Shown here in pieces: positions 5,752-12,847 of a stretch of 12,847 nucleotides of DNA. The notes under the pieces are model-generated. The model saw only the letters and a list, made by a program, of their open reading frames with translations, had not been told where the DNA came from and searched no databases. The stretch lies in NCBI GenBank assembly GCA_947623705.1, contig CANQHT010000028.1, positions 1-12,847 of the forward strand, written 5' to 3'. Numbering within the stretch: position 1 is the first letter of the stretch; every line of letters starts with the position of its first letter. Origin of the DNA: an uncultured Bacilli bacterium. Its GTDB lineage: Bacteria > Bacillota_I > Bacilli_A > RF39 > UBA660. The position numbers and the translations under genes were made by a program.

Positions 5752-6058
5752 AATTATCTTCACTTAATTTTTTATATATTTCTCTAATTTCTTCTGGTGT
5801 TCTATAACCAATTTCTTTTTGCATTACTACTCCATCTTTATAAAATAATAAAGTAGGTACACTCATAATGCCAAATTTTATGGCTAAATCATTAAATTTA
5901 TCGGCATCAACTTTTAAAATATCCATATAATCAATTTCTTCTAAAATGCTACCTAACATTTTACAAGGTCCACACCATTCAGTATAAAAATCCACTAGTA
6001 AGATACCTTTTTCCGTTAATGCATCAAAATCTTTTTCTTTTTCTAGATGTTTAATCAT
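5750..6058 (-). CDS. Thioredoxin
   Basis: A 102-residue cytoplasmic thioredoxin with no signal peptide. It has the redox motif WCGPC (C29 and C32), preceded by LLVDFYTE, and the cis-proline loop SVPTLLF with P68. Length and order match the classic single-domain family, which reduces protein disulfides using electrons from thioredoxin reductase. Its start ATG overlaps the end of cvpA by four bases, so translation is probably coupled. Pairing with cvpA in one operon is unusual enough to note. It could be the main trxA or a paralogue; one window cannot tell, so no symbol is given. Confidence 0.93.
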   Translation of the reverse strand: MIKHLEKEKDFDALTEKGILLVDFYTEWCGPCKMLGSILEEIDYMDILKVDADKFNDLAIKFGIMSVPTLLFYKDGVVMQKEIGYRTPEEIREIYKKLSEDN

Positions 6059-6771
6059 TTCTTTATTTCTCCAATTTCAAATTCATAACTAAATTCAATT
6101 TTCCCAGTATCAATTAACTCTTCAATTTTATCAAGTGTAATTAATCCATATTTGTATTCTAGTAGTAAAATATCTTGATTTAATGATTCTGTACTCTTAT
6201 TTTCATCATCTTTTACTTCATCAACTAATTTGTAAATATCTCTTGCTGAATTAGTAACATTACTTAAAGCTTTACCAATAAGTGGTGTATGAGTTAAAAC
6301 AAAATCACCAACTTTACTATCAAGCATCCAAGGGGCTGTTACATTAAATGATGCAAGAACAAAACATAATAAATATAAGAAAATCCAAGTTTCTAAAAAT
6401 CCTATGATTGCTCCCCCAATTTTAGAAGGAATTACCCAAATAACTGTAAACTTTAATAAAGTATCAATAAATCCAGTTACTGATATAATAACATTTAATA
6501 CGGTATACAATACAACAAAAACTACAACAAAGGCAATTACATTGTATACTAAAATATTTAATGCTGTTAATCCCTCCATTCCTGCAAAGTTGAAAAATGG
6601 CAATTTATCGATTAAAAAATTAGCTATTGGAGTTTTTATAGAAAAACTAACGATTACAATTGCAATCAAACCAATTAAACTAACTAAAGATTTAATTAAG
6701 CCCTTTCTCATTCCGGCATATACGCCTGCTAGTAATAACACTACTAAGAATACATCAATTACTGTATTCAT
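6055..6771 (-). CDS. CvpA family membrane protein
   Basis: A 238-residue protein with four likely membrane segments (about 3-20, 27-45, 72-100 and 116-143), the layout of CvpA (colicin V production protein family). The glycine-rich stretch GVYAGMRKGLIKSLVSLIG (16-34) and the segment IPSKIGGAIIGFLETW (114-129) are typical. The C-terminal 85 residues are soluble and charged, ending in ISSUE-free helical sequence with IDTGKIEFSYEFEIGEIKK-like content. The precise function of CvpA proteins in Firmicutes is not settled; roles in envelope stability and secretion are proposed in other bacteria. ATG 6771 follows AAGGAG at eleven bases. It is the first gene of an operon with thioredoxin and diverges from rnhC. 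Confidence 0.85.
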   Translation of the reverse strand: MNTVIDVFLVVLLLAGVYAGMRKGLIKSLVSLIGLIAIVIVSFSIKTPIANFLIDKLPFFNFAGMEGLTALNILVYNVIAFVVVFVVLYTVLNVIISVTGFIDTLLKFTVIWVIPSKIGGAIIGFLETWIFLYLLCFVLASFNVTAPWMLDSKVGDFVLTHTPLIGKALSNVTNSARDIYKLVDEVKDDENKSTESLNQDILLLEYKYGLITLDKIEELIDTGKIEFSYEFEIGEIKK

Positions 6772-6795
6772 CTTTTTATCATCTCCTTATTTTAA

Positions 6796-6801
6796 ATTAT
6801 A
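6796..6801 (-). promoter_or_regulatory. -10 box of the cvpA-thioredoxin promoter
   Basis: A perfect TATAAT on the minus strand, about 25 bases upstream of the cvpA start. The hexamer 17 bases further upstream (TTTATT) is a poor -35. Confidence 0.45.
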
Positions 6802-6812
6802 TACTATTTCTC

Positions 6813-6841
6813 GTGAAAAATAAAGCATAATATGATAAAAT
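6813..6841 (+). promoter_or_regulatory. Promoter of rnhC-tmcAL
   Basis: Extended -10 TGATAAAAT (6833-6841), with GTGAAA 17 bases upstream of TAAAAT as a 4-of-6 -35. The -10 string is identical to that of the yigZ-like gene. It is divergent from the cvpA promoter. Confidence 0.55.
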
Positions 6842-6861
6842 ATTTTTAAGAGGTGCAAAAA

Positions 6862-7773
6862 ATGACGATAGTATTTAAAGTTTCCGATAATTTAAAAAAT
6901 AAAATTATTGATTATTATAAAGATATGCGGAAAGAAAAAACACCACCTTATGCGGTATTTCAAGCTCAAGAAGAAGATACAACAGTAACTTTATATGAAA
7001 GTGGTAAAATAATGTTTCAAGGGACAAGTGCTGATATTGATGCTAACATTTGGATTGATTTAGAAAAGAAATTAAATAAAAGAATTATTAATTATGATGG
7101 AACAGAAACTAAAGAAAAAGAAAAAGATCCCACATTAATGGAATATTCCACAATTGGTTCAGATGAAGTTGGCACTGGGGATTTCTTTGGTCCCATTGTT
7201 GTTACCGCTACCTTTGTAAGTACGAAAGATTTTGATTTTTTAAAAAGTTTAGGTGTTCGTGATTCTAAAAAAATAACGGATGAAAAAATCTTAAAAATTG
7301 CACCCGAAATTATGAAAAGAATTCCTTATGTTACCACTATTTTAGATAATAAAACTTATAATGAACATTATAGCAAAAGTAATAATATGAATAAATTAAA
7401 AGCAATCTTACATAATAAAGCTTTATATGAAATAAAAAGTAAAAATTATAGTTATGCTAAAATTGTTGTTGATGAATTTTGTTCTCCAGATAATTATTAT
7501 AAATATTTAAAAGATGTGCCTAATAAAGTCGAACATATTACTTTTATGACTAAAGCGGAAGATAAAGTTTTAAGTGTTGCTTGTGCATCTATAATAAGTC
7601 GCTATACTTTTTTAAGAAAAATGGATGAATTATCTGATAGTGTGCATATTCCACTTCCTAAGGGTGCCGGTAAAGATGTCGATAAAGTAGCTCAAGAAAT
7701 AAAAGATGAATATGGCATAGATAAATTACAAGAAATTGCTAAAATGAACTTTAGTAATGTAGAAAGAATATAA
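6862..7773 (+). CDS. rnhC: Ribonuclease HIII
   Basis: RNase HIII cuts the RNA strand of RNA-DNA hybrids, clearing R-loops and primers. The 303-residue product is normal length. Residues 1-85 match the N-terminal substrate-binding domain of the HIII type, which separates it from RNase HII. The catalytic domain starts with GSDEVGTGDFFGP (D101 and E102), then RDSKKITD, VVDEF (D204) and KAEDKVLSVACASIISRY (D234). The spacing of these four acidic residues equals that of the Bacillus stearothermophilus enzyme (97, 98, 202, 232). ATG 6862 is chosen because AAGAGGTG sits seven bases upstream; a GTG at 6853 lies inside that site. tmcAL follows after a single base, so the two are co-transcribed. Confidence 0.96.
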   Translation: MTIVFKVSDNLKNKIIDYYKDMRKEKTPPYAVFQAQEEDTTVTLYESGKIMFQGTSADIDANIWIDLEKKLNKRIINYDGTETKEKEKDPTLMEYSTIGSDEVGTGDFFGPIVVTATFVSTKDFDFLKSLGVRDSKKITDEKILKIAPEIMKRIPYVTTILDNKTYNEHYSKSNNMNKLKAILHNKALYEIKSKNYSYAKIVVDEFCSPDNYYKYLKDVPNKVEHITFMTKAEDKVLSVACASIISRYTFLRKMDELSDSVHIPLPKGAGKDVDKVAQEIKDEYGIDKLQEIAKMNFSNVERI

Positions 7774-7774
7774 T

Positions 7775-8893
7775 ATGCCAGCCGTTGGTATTATTTGTGA
7801 ATATAATCCTTTTCATAATGGGCACCTTTATCATTTAAAAAAAGTTAAAGAATTATTTCCTAACCATTTAATTGTTTTAGTTTTAAATGGTTATTTTTTA
7901 GAACGTGGTGATATCTCCTTAATTAGTAAAAAAGATAAAACTTTGCTAGCTTTAAATTATGGGATTGATATTGTATTAGAACTACCCTTTGTTTTTGGAA
8001 CCCAAAGTGCTGATGTATTTGCAAATACTGCTATTACGATGTTAGAAAAATTTAAATGTGAATATGTTATCTTTGGTAGTGAATCTAATGATATAGAAAA
8101 ATTAACTACTATTAGTAAGTACACTATTAAAAATGCTAGTGAATATAATAAAGAGGTTAAAGAATTATTAGATCAAGGCGTAAATTATCCGACGGCTTTA
8201 GCTAAAGCTTTAAATATTGATTTTAAATTTAATTCTAATGATTTACTAGGTATATCTTATATTAAAAGTATAATTTTAAATAATTATCAAATAAAACCCA
8301 TATGTATTAAAAGAACTAATAATTATTTAGATACTTTATCTAATGAAGAAGTTGTAAGTGCTACTAATATAAGAGAAAAATTAAATAATAATATAGATAT
8401 TAATAAATATGTACCTGATAATTCTTTACCATATATTAAAAATATTTCTTTAAATGATTATTTTACGATTTTAAAATATAAAATTATAACAGAACATGAT
8501 TTAAGTATTTATTTAGATGTTGATGAAGGTATTGATAATCGGCTTAAAAAAGTAATTAATAAAGTAAATAATACTGATGAATTACTAGATAAAATTAAAA
8601 CTAAAAGATATACTTATAATCGTTTAAGAAGAATGATGATCCATATTTTAATTGGGTTAACTAAAGAAGATGTTAAGAATTTAGAATTAGATTATATAAA
8701 AGTTTTAGGATTTAATACTTTAGGTCAAAAATATTTAAACAAAATAAAAAAGGAAATTAATATTCCTTTAGTACCCATAAAAAATTCTTTAATATATACT
8801 TATGAATTAAAAAGTGCTTATCTTTATGATCTAATAACTAATGAAAATAATATAATTATGGAACACAATACTAAACCAATAAAAAATAAGTAG
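7775..8893 (+). CDS. tmcAL: tRNA(Met) cytidine acetate ligase (TmcAL, YlbM family)
   Basis: TmcAL uses acetate and ATP to form N4-acetylcytidine at the wobble base (C34) of elongator tRNA-Met, which secures AUG reading. The sequence starts VGIICEYNPFHNGHLYH, the nucleotidyltransferase HxGH-type signature with H14 and H17, and has the second adenylation motif SATNIRE at 195-201. ERGDISLISKKDKTLLAL (43-60) and LELPFVFGTQSADVFA (68-83) are also typical. It is 372 residues, somewhat shorter than the roughly 400-415 of Bacillus relatives, mainly towards the C-terminus, with no missing core motif seen. Its ATG lies one base after the rnhC stop and has only a weak AGAAAG site, so translation is probably coupled to rnhC. 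Confidence 0.93.
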   Translation: MPAVGIICEYNPFHNGHLYHLKKVKELFPNHLIVLVLNGYFLERGDISLISKKDKTLLALNYGIDIVLELPFVFGTQSADVFANTAITMLEKFKCEYVIFGSESNDIEKLTTISKYTIKNASEYNKEVKELLDQGVNYPTALAKALNIDFKFNSNDLLGISYIKSIILNNYQIKPICIKRTNNYLDTLSNEEVVSATNIREKLNNNIDINKYVPDNSLPYIKNISLNDYFTILKYKIITEHDLSIYLDVDEGIDNRLKKVINKVNNTDELLDKIKTKRYTYNRLRRMMIHILIGLTKEDVKNLELDYIKVLGFNTLGQKYLNKIKKEINIPLVPIKNSLIYTYELKSAYLYDLITNENNIIMEHNTKPIKNK

Positions 8894-8922
8894 GAATTAT
8901 TATTTATCCTGCTTATTTTTTT
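8885..8922. terminator. Bidirectional terminator between tmcAL and the Ig-like surface-protein gene
   Basis: An eleven-bp stem (8885-8895 with 8907-8917, one G-T pair) followed by a T run on the plus strand (8916-8922). Read on the minus strand, the same hairpin is followed by TTTTTTATT. The stem includes the tmcAL TAG. Confidence 0.75.
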
Positions 8923-8931
8923 ATTTTGCTT

Positions 8932-10803
8932 TTAACTATATATAGTTTGACATTCTGTTTTTGAAGTATTTCCTGTACTAGCTGAACAACTTGGGACATT
9001 ACTCCAACCTGACCAGGAGTTCCAAGATGCACAACCACAAGTACTAGCATTTTGATAATAATAATTGCAAGCATAATTACAAGAATATCTTGAAGTACAT
9101 TGATAATATTCAACAGTACAAGTACAAAGTTTTTTACCTTCCTTATGACAAGTAACCCTTTTATTTCCCGATTGACCACCATCAATACAATCACTTTCCA
9201 TAGTATAAGAAGAATCATAAACCCAACCATGACCACTACAATCACAATTTGAACCAGAATAATAATAACCATTTTCACAACCAGCAGCGGAACATCTATT
9301 TCCAGTATGACATGACGCAGTTCTTTGTTGGGGTTGCGGATTTATTGGTACTGGACATTTGGCTGTATTTCCAGCATTATCTTTTATTTCTACATTTGAT
9401 GTAGTTTTTAAATTCGTAAAACCAAATGTTGTACTTGTACAACCACTTGTTTCATCAGTACAATTTACATTACCAGTTACTCCACTCGTTGTTCCGACAC
9501 TATAACTAAATTTATTTGGTGTTGGTCCACAATTTGGTGGTGTCCCATCTACTTTATAAGTCCTATCTGTACATTTTATGCCACTGCTATTTCCTGCTTT
9601 ATCTATTACTTCCGCACATACTCTTTGAGCTGTTTTATTATCTCCTAATTGATTATTTGGATTTGTACTATTTGGATTACATGATGCTCCTGTTGTAACA
9701 CAAGTTTTTAAACTTTCAACTCCACTTCCCGTATCATCACTACTTGTTTTAATTAATGCTTTTAAAAACCACTCAGCAGTTCCGGCTTGACTTTCTTTAT
9801 CATCAAAAATTATTGTTGGTTTACTACCATCTACTTGATAAGTGGTACCTGTACAGCCGCTAGCTCCTTTTTGCCCAAGTAAATCTGTCCCTTGATAACA
9901 GACTTTTTGATTTTTACTATCAGTTGGTAATGGAACAATACCACTTCCACCATTTAATGTTTTATCGGGAGTACAACTATTATTAGTGGTTATACAATAC
10001 TTAATATTTTGCATCCCTATTCCTACTCCATCATTACCGGTTAAAGTTATATTCATCTCTTTATACCAACTATTGGTCTCACTATTCTTTTTCCCATTTG
10101 GTGTTGGGGTTACTGTTGGCCCTATTGAATCATAATTTATTATTACTTCTTTCCTTGGTGATGTACTTCCTCCAAAGTCTTTTGTATAGGCATATACTTT
10201 TTTATCCCCATTGGTAATTTCCCCACTTGCTAATTTTTCAAAATAATAATCTAATATGACTTCATTGTTATTATCCGGATTTTCCATCCAGTTACAATCT
10301 TCTTTACCCTTTTCTGTTAAGCAAAAATATTGAATATCTTCTTCTTTCCATCTTAATGTTGCTTTATTTTTTTCTAAATTAGTATATTTTTTACCATTAT
10401 TAGTTTTTACTGGGGTGATATCAAAAAATTCTATATCTTCAGGAGCTGGATCATATTTAAAATACAAATAACAATAGGTTTCTTTTCTACTTTTAACTGT
10501 CGCTATTCTTGTTTCATTATTAAATGTTAATAATCCTTCCATTTCCGTGCCTGCACTATCAACACAACTACTCATTTCAATATTTAAAATATAACCAATT
10601 CCTGGCCAGGAGTTTTCTGGGTATTCGTTATAAGTACCTAGATGGTCTTTATCTTCTAACATAATTGCATATGATTTATTATCTCTTATAACTTTATTTT
10701 CTTTGGGTTTACTTAAATAACTTTGATATGCAAAAAAGATACTAACTACCTCTATTAGCATTAAACTTACTACTAAAAATATTTTTATTCGATCTTTTTT
10801 CAT
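8932..10803 (-). CDS. Membrane-anchored surface protein with Ig-like repeats and Cys-rich tail
   Basis: A 623-residue protein with a lysine-rich start and one hydrophobic segment (about 8-26), probably an uncleaved anchor, leaving the rest outside. Two Ig-like repeats of about 95-100 residues are clear (near 224-325 and 326-420), each with a paired-cysteine pattern and ending TYQVDG or TYKVDG followed by a proline-containing start. A shorter third (421-484) has the typical DNAGNTA. Residues 498-623 hold 16 cysteines with Tyr, Ser and Gly, so many disulfides are likely. There is no LPXTG motif. ATG 10803 is preferred over GTG 10812: the promoter would leave a leader of about 10-15 bases, and GAAGGG lies directly before the ATG, though unusually close. 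Function is unknown; adhesion is inference. No poly-G tract is present here. Confidence 0.85.
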   Translation of the reverse strand: MKKDRIKIFLVVSLMLIEVVSIFFAYQSYLSKPKENKVIRDNKSYAIMLEDKDHLGTYNEYPENSWPGIGYILNIEMSSCVDSAGTEMEGLLTFNNETRIATVKSRKETYCYLYFKYDPAPEDIEFFDITPVKTNNGKKYTNLEKNKATLRWKEEDIQYFCLTEKGKEDCNWMENPDNNNEVILDYYFEKLASGEITNGDKKVYAYTKDFGGSTSPRKEVIINYDSIGPTVTPTPNGKKNSETNSWYKEMNITLTGNDGVGIGMQNIKYCITTNNSCTPDKTLNGGSGIVPLPTDSKNQKVCYQGTDLLGQKGASGCTGTTYQVDGSKPTIIFDDKESQAGTAEWFLKALIKTSSDDTGSGVESLKTCVTTGASCNPNSTNPNNQLGDNKTAQRVCAEVIDKAGNSSGIKCTDRTYKVDGTPPNCGPTPNKFSYSVGTTSGVTGNVNCTDETSGCTSTTFGFTNLKTTSNVEIKDNAGNTAKCPVPINPQPQQRTASCHTGNRCSAAGCENGYYYSGSNCDCSGHGWVYDSSYTMESDCIDGGQSGNKRVTCHKEGKKLCTCTVEYYQCTSRYSCNYACNYYYQNASTCGCASWNSWSGWSNVPSCSASTGNTSKTECQTIYS

Positions 10804-10819
10804 ACCCTTCACTATTATA

Positions 10820-10848
10820 ATTATATCTTATTTAAACATTTAAAACAA
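10820..10848 (-). promoter_or_regulatory. Promoter of the Ig-like surface protein
   Basis: On the minus strand TTGTTT (10843-10848) and a perfect TATAAT (10820-10825) are 17 bases apart. The predicted start is about 10813, giving a very short leader. The -35 lies just beyond the tsf terminator stem. Confidence 0.55.
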
Positions 10849-10853
10849 TAAAA

Positions 10854-10874
10854 AAGAAGCATTTTTTGCTTCTT
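10854..10874 (-). terminator. Terminator of the rpsB-tsf operon
   Basis: Eight-bp stem aagaagca (10854-10861) with tgcttctt (10867-10874) and a 5-nt loop, then TTTTTTATT on the minus strand. The stem overlaps the tsf TAA. Confidence 0.85.
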
Positions 10875-11751
10875 AATTACCTTTTACTTGATTCATTACT
10901 TCTTCAGCAAAGTTTTCATTTCTTTTTTCCATACCTTCACCAACTTCATAACGAACCATTTTTATTACTTCTCCACCATTGTCAGCTACATACTTACTAA
11001 CTGATACATCACCATCTTTAATAAATGGTTGTTCAACTAAACAAATTTCTTTATAGAATTTTTTAATTCTTCCTTCAACCATTTTTTCGGCTATATCCGC
11101 AGGTTTTCCTTCATTCATAGCTAGTTCTTTTTGAATTTTTCTTTCACTAGCTACAACATCTTCCGGAACACTTTCGATATTTAAATATAATGGTTTCATA
11201 GCAGCAGCTTGCATAGCAACTTCTCTTGCTACTTCACTATTTGCACCTTTTAAAACAGTTAAGGCCGCGATTCTTCCACCCATATGTAAATAATCACCAA
11301 ATACTTCATCAGTATTTTTATTAACTATTTCAAATCTTCTTAAAGATAATTTTTCACCAATCTTAGCCACCATAGATATAATATAATCTTTAACTTTGCC
11401 TTCTTCAGTTTCCACTTCATTTGCTTCATCTAATGTTTTCGCCTCACTTTTAAGTAAAGCATGACCAATTACATCAATCATATGGACAAATTCTTCATTT
11501 TTAGAAACAAAGTCTGTTTCGGAATTAACTTCTAAAATAACCGCTTTATCCCCATCAATAAAGATATTAGCAAGACCTTCAGCCGCAATTCGACTTTCTT
11601 TTTTAGCAGATTTAGCAATACCTTTTTCTCTTAAATAGTTCATGGCTTCATCCATGTTACCATTACATTCAGTTAAGGCTTTTTTGCAATCCATCATTCC
11701 GGCTCCAGAAGTTTCTCTTAATTCTTTTACCATACTTGCAGTAATTTCCAT
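10873..11751 (-). CDS. tsf: Elongation factor Ts
   Basis: EF-Ts exchanges GDP for GTP on EF-Tu during translation. The 292-residue product has the N-terminal UBA-like domain (ITASMVKELRETSGAGMMDC, 3-22) and the SETDFVSKNEEF core motif (77-88) that contacts EF-Tu, followed by the dimerisation-type core. Length agrees with Bacillus EF-Ts (about 293). The open frame has an ATG three codons earlier (11760), but the AGGAGG site at 11761-11766 directly abuts that ATG and is nine bases from ATG 11751, so 11751 is the real start. It is co-transcribed with rpsB, 20 bases apart, the order kept in most bacteria. Confidence 0.97.
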   Translation of the reverse strand: MEITASMVKELRETSGAGMMDCKKALTECNGNMDEAMNYLREKGIAKSAKKESRIAAEGLANIFIDGDKAVILEVNSETDFVSKNEEFVHMIDVIGHALLKSEAKTLDEANEVETEEGKVKDYIISMVAKIGEKLSLRRFEIVNKNTDEVFGDYLHMGGRIAALTVLKGANSEVAREVAMQAAAMKPLYLNIESVPEDVVASERKIQKELAMNEGKPADIAEKMVEGRIKKFYKEICLVEQPFIKDGDVSVSKYVADNGGEVIKMVRYEVGEGMEKRNENFAEEVMNQVKGN

Positions 11752-11771
11752 CAATTTCATCCTCCTTTTTA

Positions 11772-12842
11772 TTATTTTAAATTAGCAATTAATTCATCTT
11801 TTTTCATAGTACTATAGCCTTTTAATCCTTGTTCTTTAGCCATAGCTTTTAATTCCGTTAAAGTCTTTGTAGTTAAATCAACTTTTTCTTTCTTTTCTTT
11901 TTTTACTTCTTCCTTTTTAGCTTCCGCTTTTTTAGGAGTTTCTTTTTTAGTTTCTTTAACTTCTACTTTTTCTTCTTTAACTTCTTTTTTATTTTCTTTA
12001 TGTTTAATTTCTTTCTTTTCTTCTTTAGTATTTTCTACTACTTCTTCAGTATCATCTTTCTTAGCTTGGTCAAATTTATCAGATTTAATTAATTCTTCCA
12101 TTCTAACTTCTTCATGGTTTTCACCTTTTTTGTCTTCTTCACTAATGTAATCAACTAATTCTAAACCAGTTGCTTCACAAATAGCGTTATTTAATACTCC
12201 AAGCATAACTTTAATACTTCTAACAGCATCATCATTACCAGGAATAACAAAGTCAACATCATCAGGATCCCCATTAGTATCCACAATACCAAAGACTGGA
12301 ATATTTAACTTTCTTGCTTCTTTAACCGCATTGTATTCTTTCTTAGGATCAACAACAATTAAAGCTTGAGGAAGTTTATCCATTTCTCTAATACCACATA
12401 AAATACGATTTAACTTATCATATTCTTTCTTAAGTCCAATAACTTCTTTTTTAGGAAGTAAATCAAACTTACCAGATGTTTCCATCTCTTCAATTTCTTC
12501 TAATCTTTTAACTCTTCTTCTTATTGTTCTAAAGTTAGTAAGAGTTCCACCTAACCATCTTTCAGTTACATAGAAAGATTTACTTCTAGTGGCTTCTTCA
12601 ACACAAACATCTTGCGCTTGTTTTTTTGTTCCTACAAATAAGAACTTTCCACCATTTTCCGCAATTGTTTTGATTTCGTTATAAGCGACCTCTAACAATT
12701 CTTGGGTTTTTTGCAAGTCAATAATATATATATCTTCTCTTGCTGTAAAGATATACTCTTTCATTTTTGGGTTCCATCTTTTTGTTTGATGTCCAAAATG
12801 AACTCCAGCTTCTAATAAATAACTCATAGAAACTACGGCCAT
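11772..12842 (-). CDS. rpsB: Ribosomal protein uS2 with Lys/Glu linker and C-terminal Rho_N-type domain
   Basis: Residues 1-232 are a standard small-subunit protein S2: MAVVSMSYLLEAGVHFGHQT at the start, RWLGGTLTNFRTI (95-107), PQALIVVDPKKEY (158-170) and the PVFGIVDTNGDPD motif (182-194). It binds the back of the 30S subunit near S1 and the mRNA exit. The protein then continues to 356 residues, about 110-120 more than usual. Residues 235-320 are almost only Lys, Glu, Val, Asp and Thr, a flexible linker. Residues 321-356 (LTELKAMAKEQGLKGYSTM is the core) match the small helical Rho_N/SAP-like nucleic-acid-binding fold. There is no frameshift, and tsf follows with a normal gap, so the tail is genuine. 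The start ATG lies five bases from the window edge; its ribosome binding site and promoter are outside. Confidence 0.96.
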   Translation of the reverse strand: MAVVSMSYLLEAGVHFGHQTKRWNPKMKEYIFTAREDIYIIDLQKTQELLEVAYNEIKTIAENGGKFLFVGTKKQAQDVCVEEATRSKSFYVTERWLGGTLTNFRTIRRRVKRLEEIEEMETSGKFDLLPKKEVIGLKKEYDKLNRILCGIREMDKLPQALIVVDPKKEYNAVKEARKLNIPVFGIVDTNGDPDDVDFVIPGNDDAVRSIKVMLGVLNNAICEATGLELVDYISEEDKKGENHEEVRMEELIKSDKFDQAKKDDTEEVVENTKEEKKEIKHKENKKEVKEEKVEVKETKKETPKKAEAKKEEVKKEKKEKVDLTTKTLTELKAMAKEQGLKGYSTMKKDELIANLK

Positions 12843-12847
12843 ATAAA

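Noticed and set aside
6404..6823. Plus-strand open frame antisense to cvpA
   Set aside because: The cvpA frame has the family's membrane layout and couples to thioredoxin; the antisense frame has no start signals.
8913..9278. Minus-strand hydrophobic frame overlapping the 3' end of the Ig-like protein gene
   Set aside because: Val/Ile/Leu-rich out-of-frame product of Thr/Tyr/Asn codons, without a ribosome binding site.
11883..12140. Lys/Glu repeats of rpsB as a phase-variable or CRISPR-like repeat
   Set aside because: Codons are irregular, with no constant unit or spacer length. It is a low-complexity protein linker.
1..12847. Mycoplasma-type code with TGA as tryptophan
   Set aside because: Tryptophans in the translated genes are TGG, and all genes are complete under the standard code.

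Overview
The window looks like a chromosomal segment from a very AT-rich, small-genome Firmicute/Tenericute-type bacterium, of the gut Bacilli/Mollicutes sort. The grounds are strong A/T codon bias, T-ending codons, AGGAGG-type ribosome binding sites, RNase HIII, and an rpsB-tsf operon of Firmicute type. Tryptophan is written TGG and no internal TGA codons are read through, so the genetic code is standard rather than the Mycoplasma code. No phage genes, transposases or CRISPR arrays were seen.

Layout. (1) 1-1604, minus strand: an accessory patch next to a tRNA. It holds the 5' part of a DUF3644/HEPN-type gene (a family linked to phage defence) running off the left edge, an unrecognised 140-residue gene with its own promoter and a 9-bp palindrome at its start, and a tRNA-Thr(CGT). 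The tRNA 3' end plus its terminator is partly duplicated on the far side of the 140-residue gene, as expected for a small insertion at a tRNA. (2) 1631-3890: uvrC (minus) and a one-domain YigZ/IMPACT protein (plus), divergently transcribed from overlapping extended -10 promoters. (3) 3864-5671: a 569-residue surface protein with a TasA-like signal sequence and a C-terminal DUF6273-type domain. (4) 5731-6801: cvpA and a thioredoxin gene in a 4-nt overlapping pair. (5) 6813-8922: rnhC and tmcAL, 1 nt apart. (6) 8885-10848: a second membrane-anchored surface protein with Ig-like repeats and a cysteine-rich tail. (7) 10854-12842: tsf and rpsB, the latter with a Lys/Glu linker and a C-terminal Rho_N-type domain.

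The most striking locus is the 569-residue surface protein. Its promoter carries a run of eight G in the 16-nt spacer between -35 and -10, the classic layout for on/off phase variation by slippage. A perfect 10-bp dyad covers the -10 box. At the other end of the gene, codons 500-541 are about 53% GC with many NNC codons, unlike the rest of the gene, and lie just before a GVRPV motif. That is how a variable region written by a diversity-generating retroelement (DGR) looks. No reverse transcriptase or template repeat is in the window, so a DGR would have to act from elsewhere. The gene may therefore be varied both in expression and in sequence.

Most genes end in a hairpin terminator whose stem contains the stop codon. 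Several starts are decided by the ribosome binding site or promoter and are shorter than the longest open frame (uvrC, yigZ-like, rnhC, tsf and the Ig-like surface protein).
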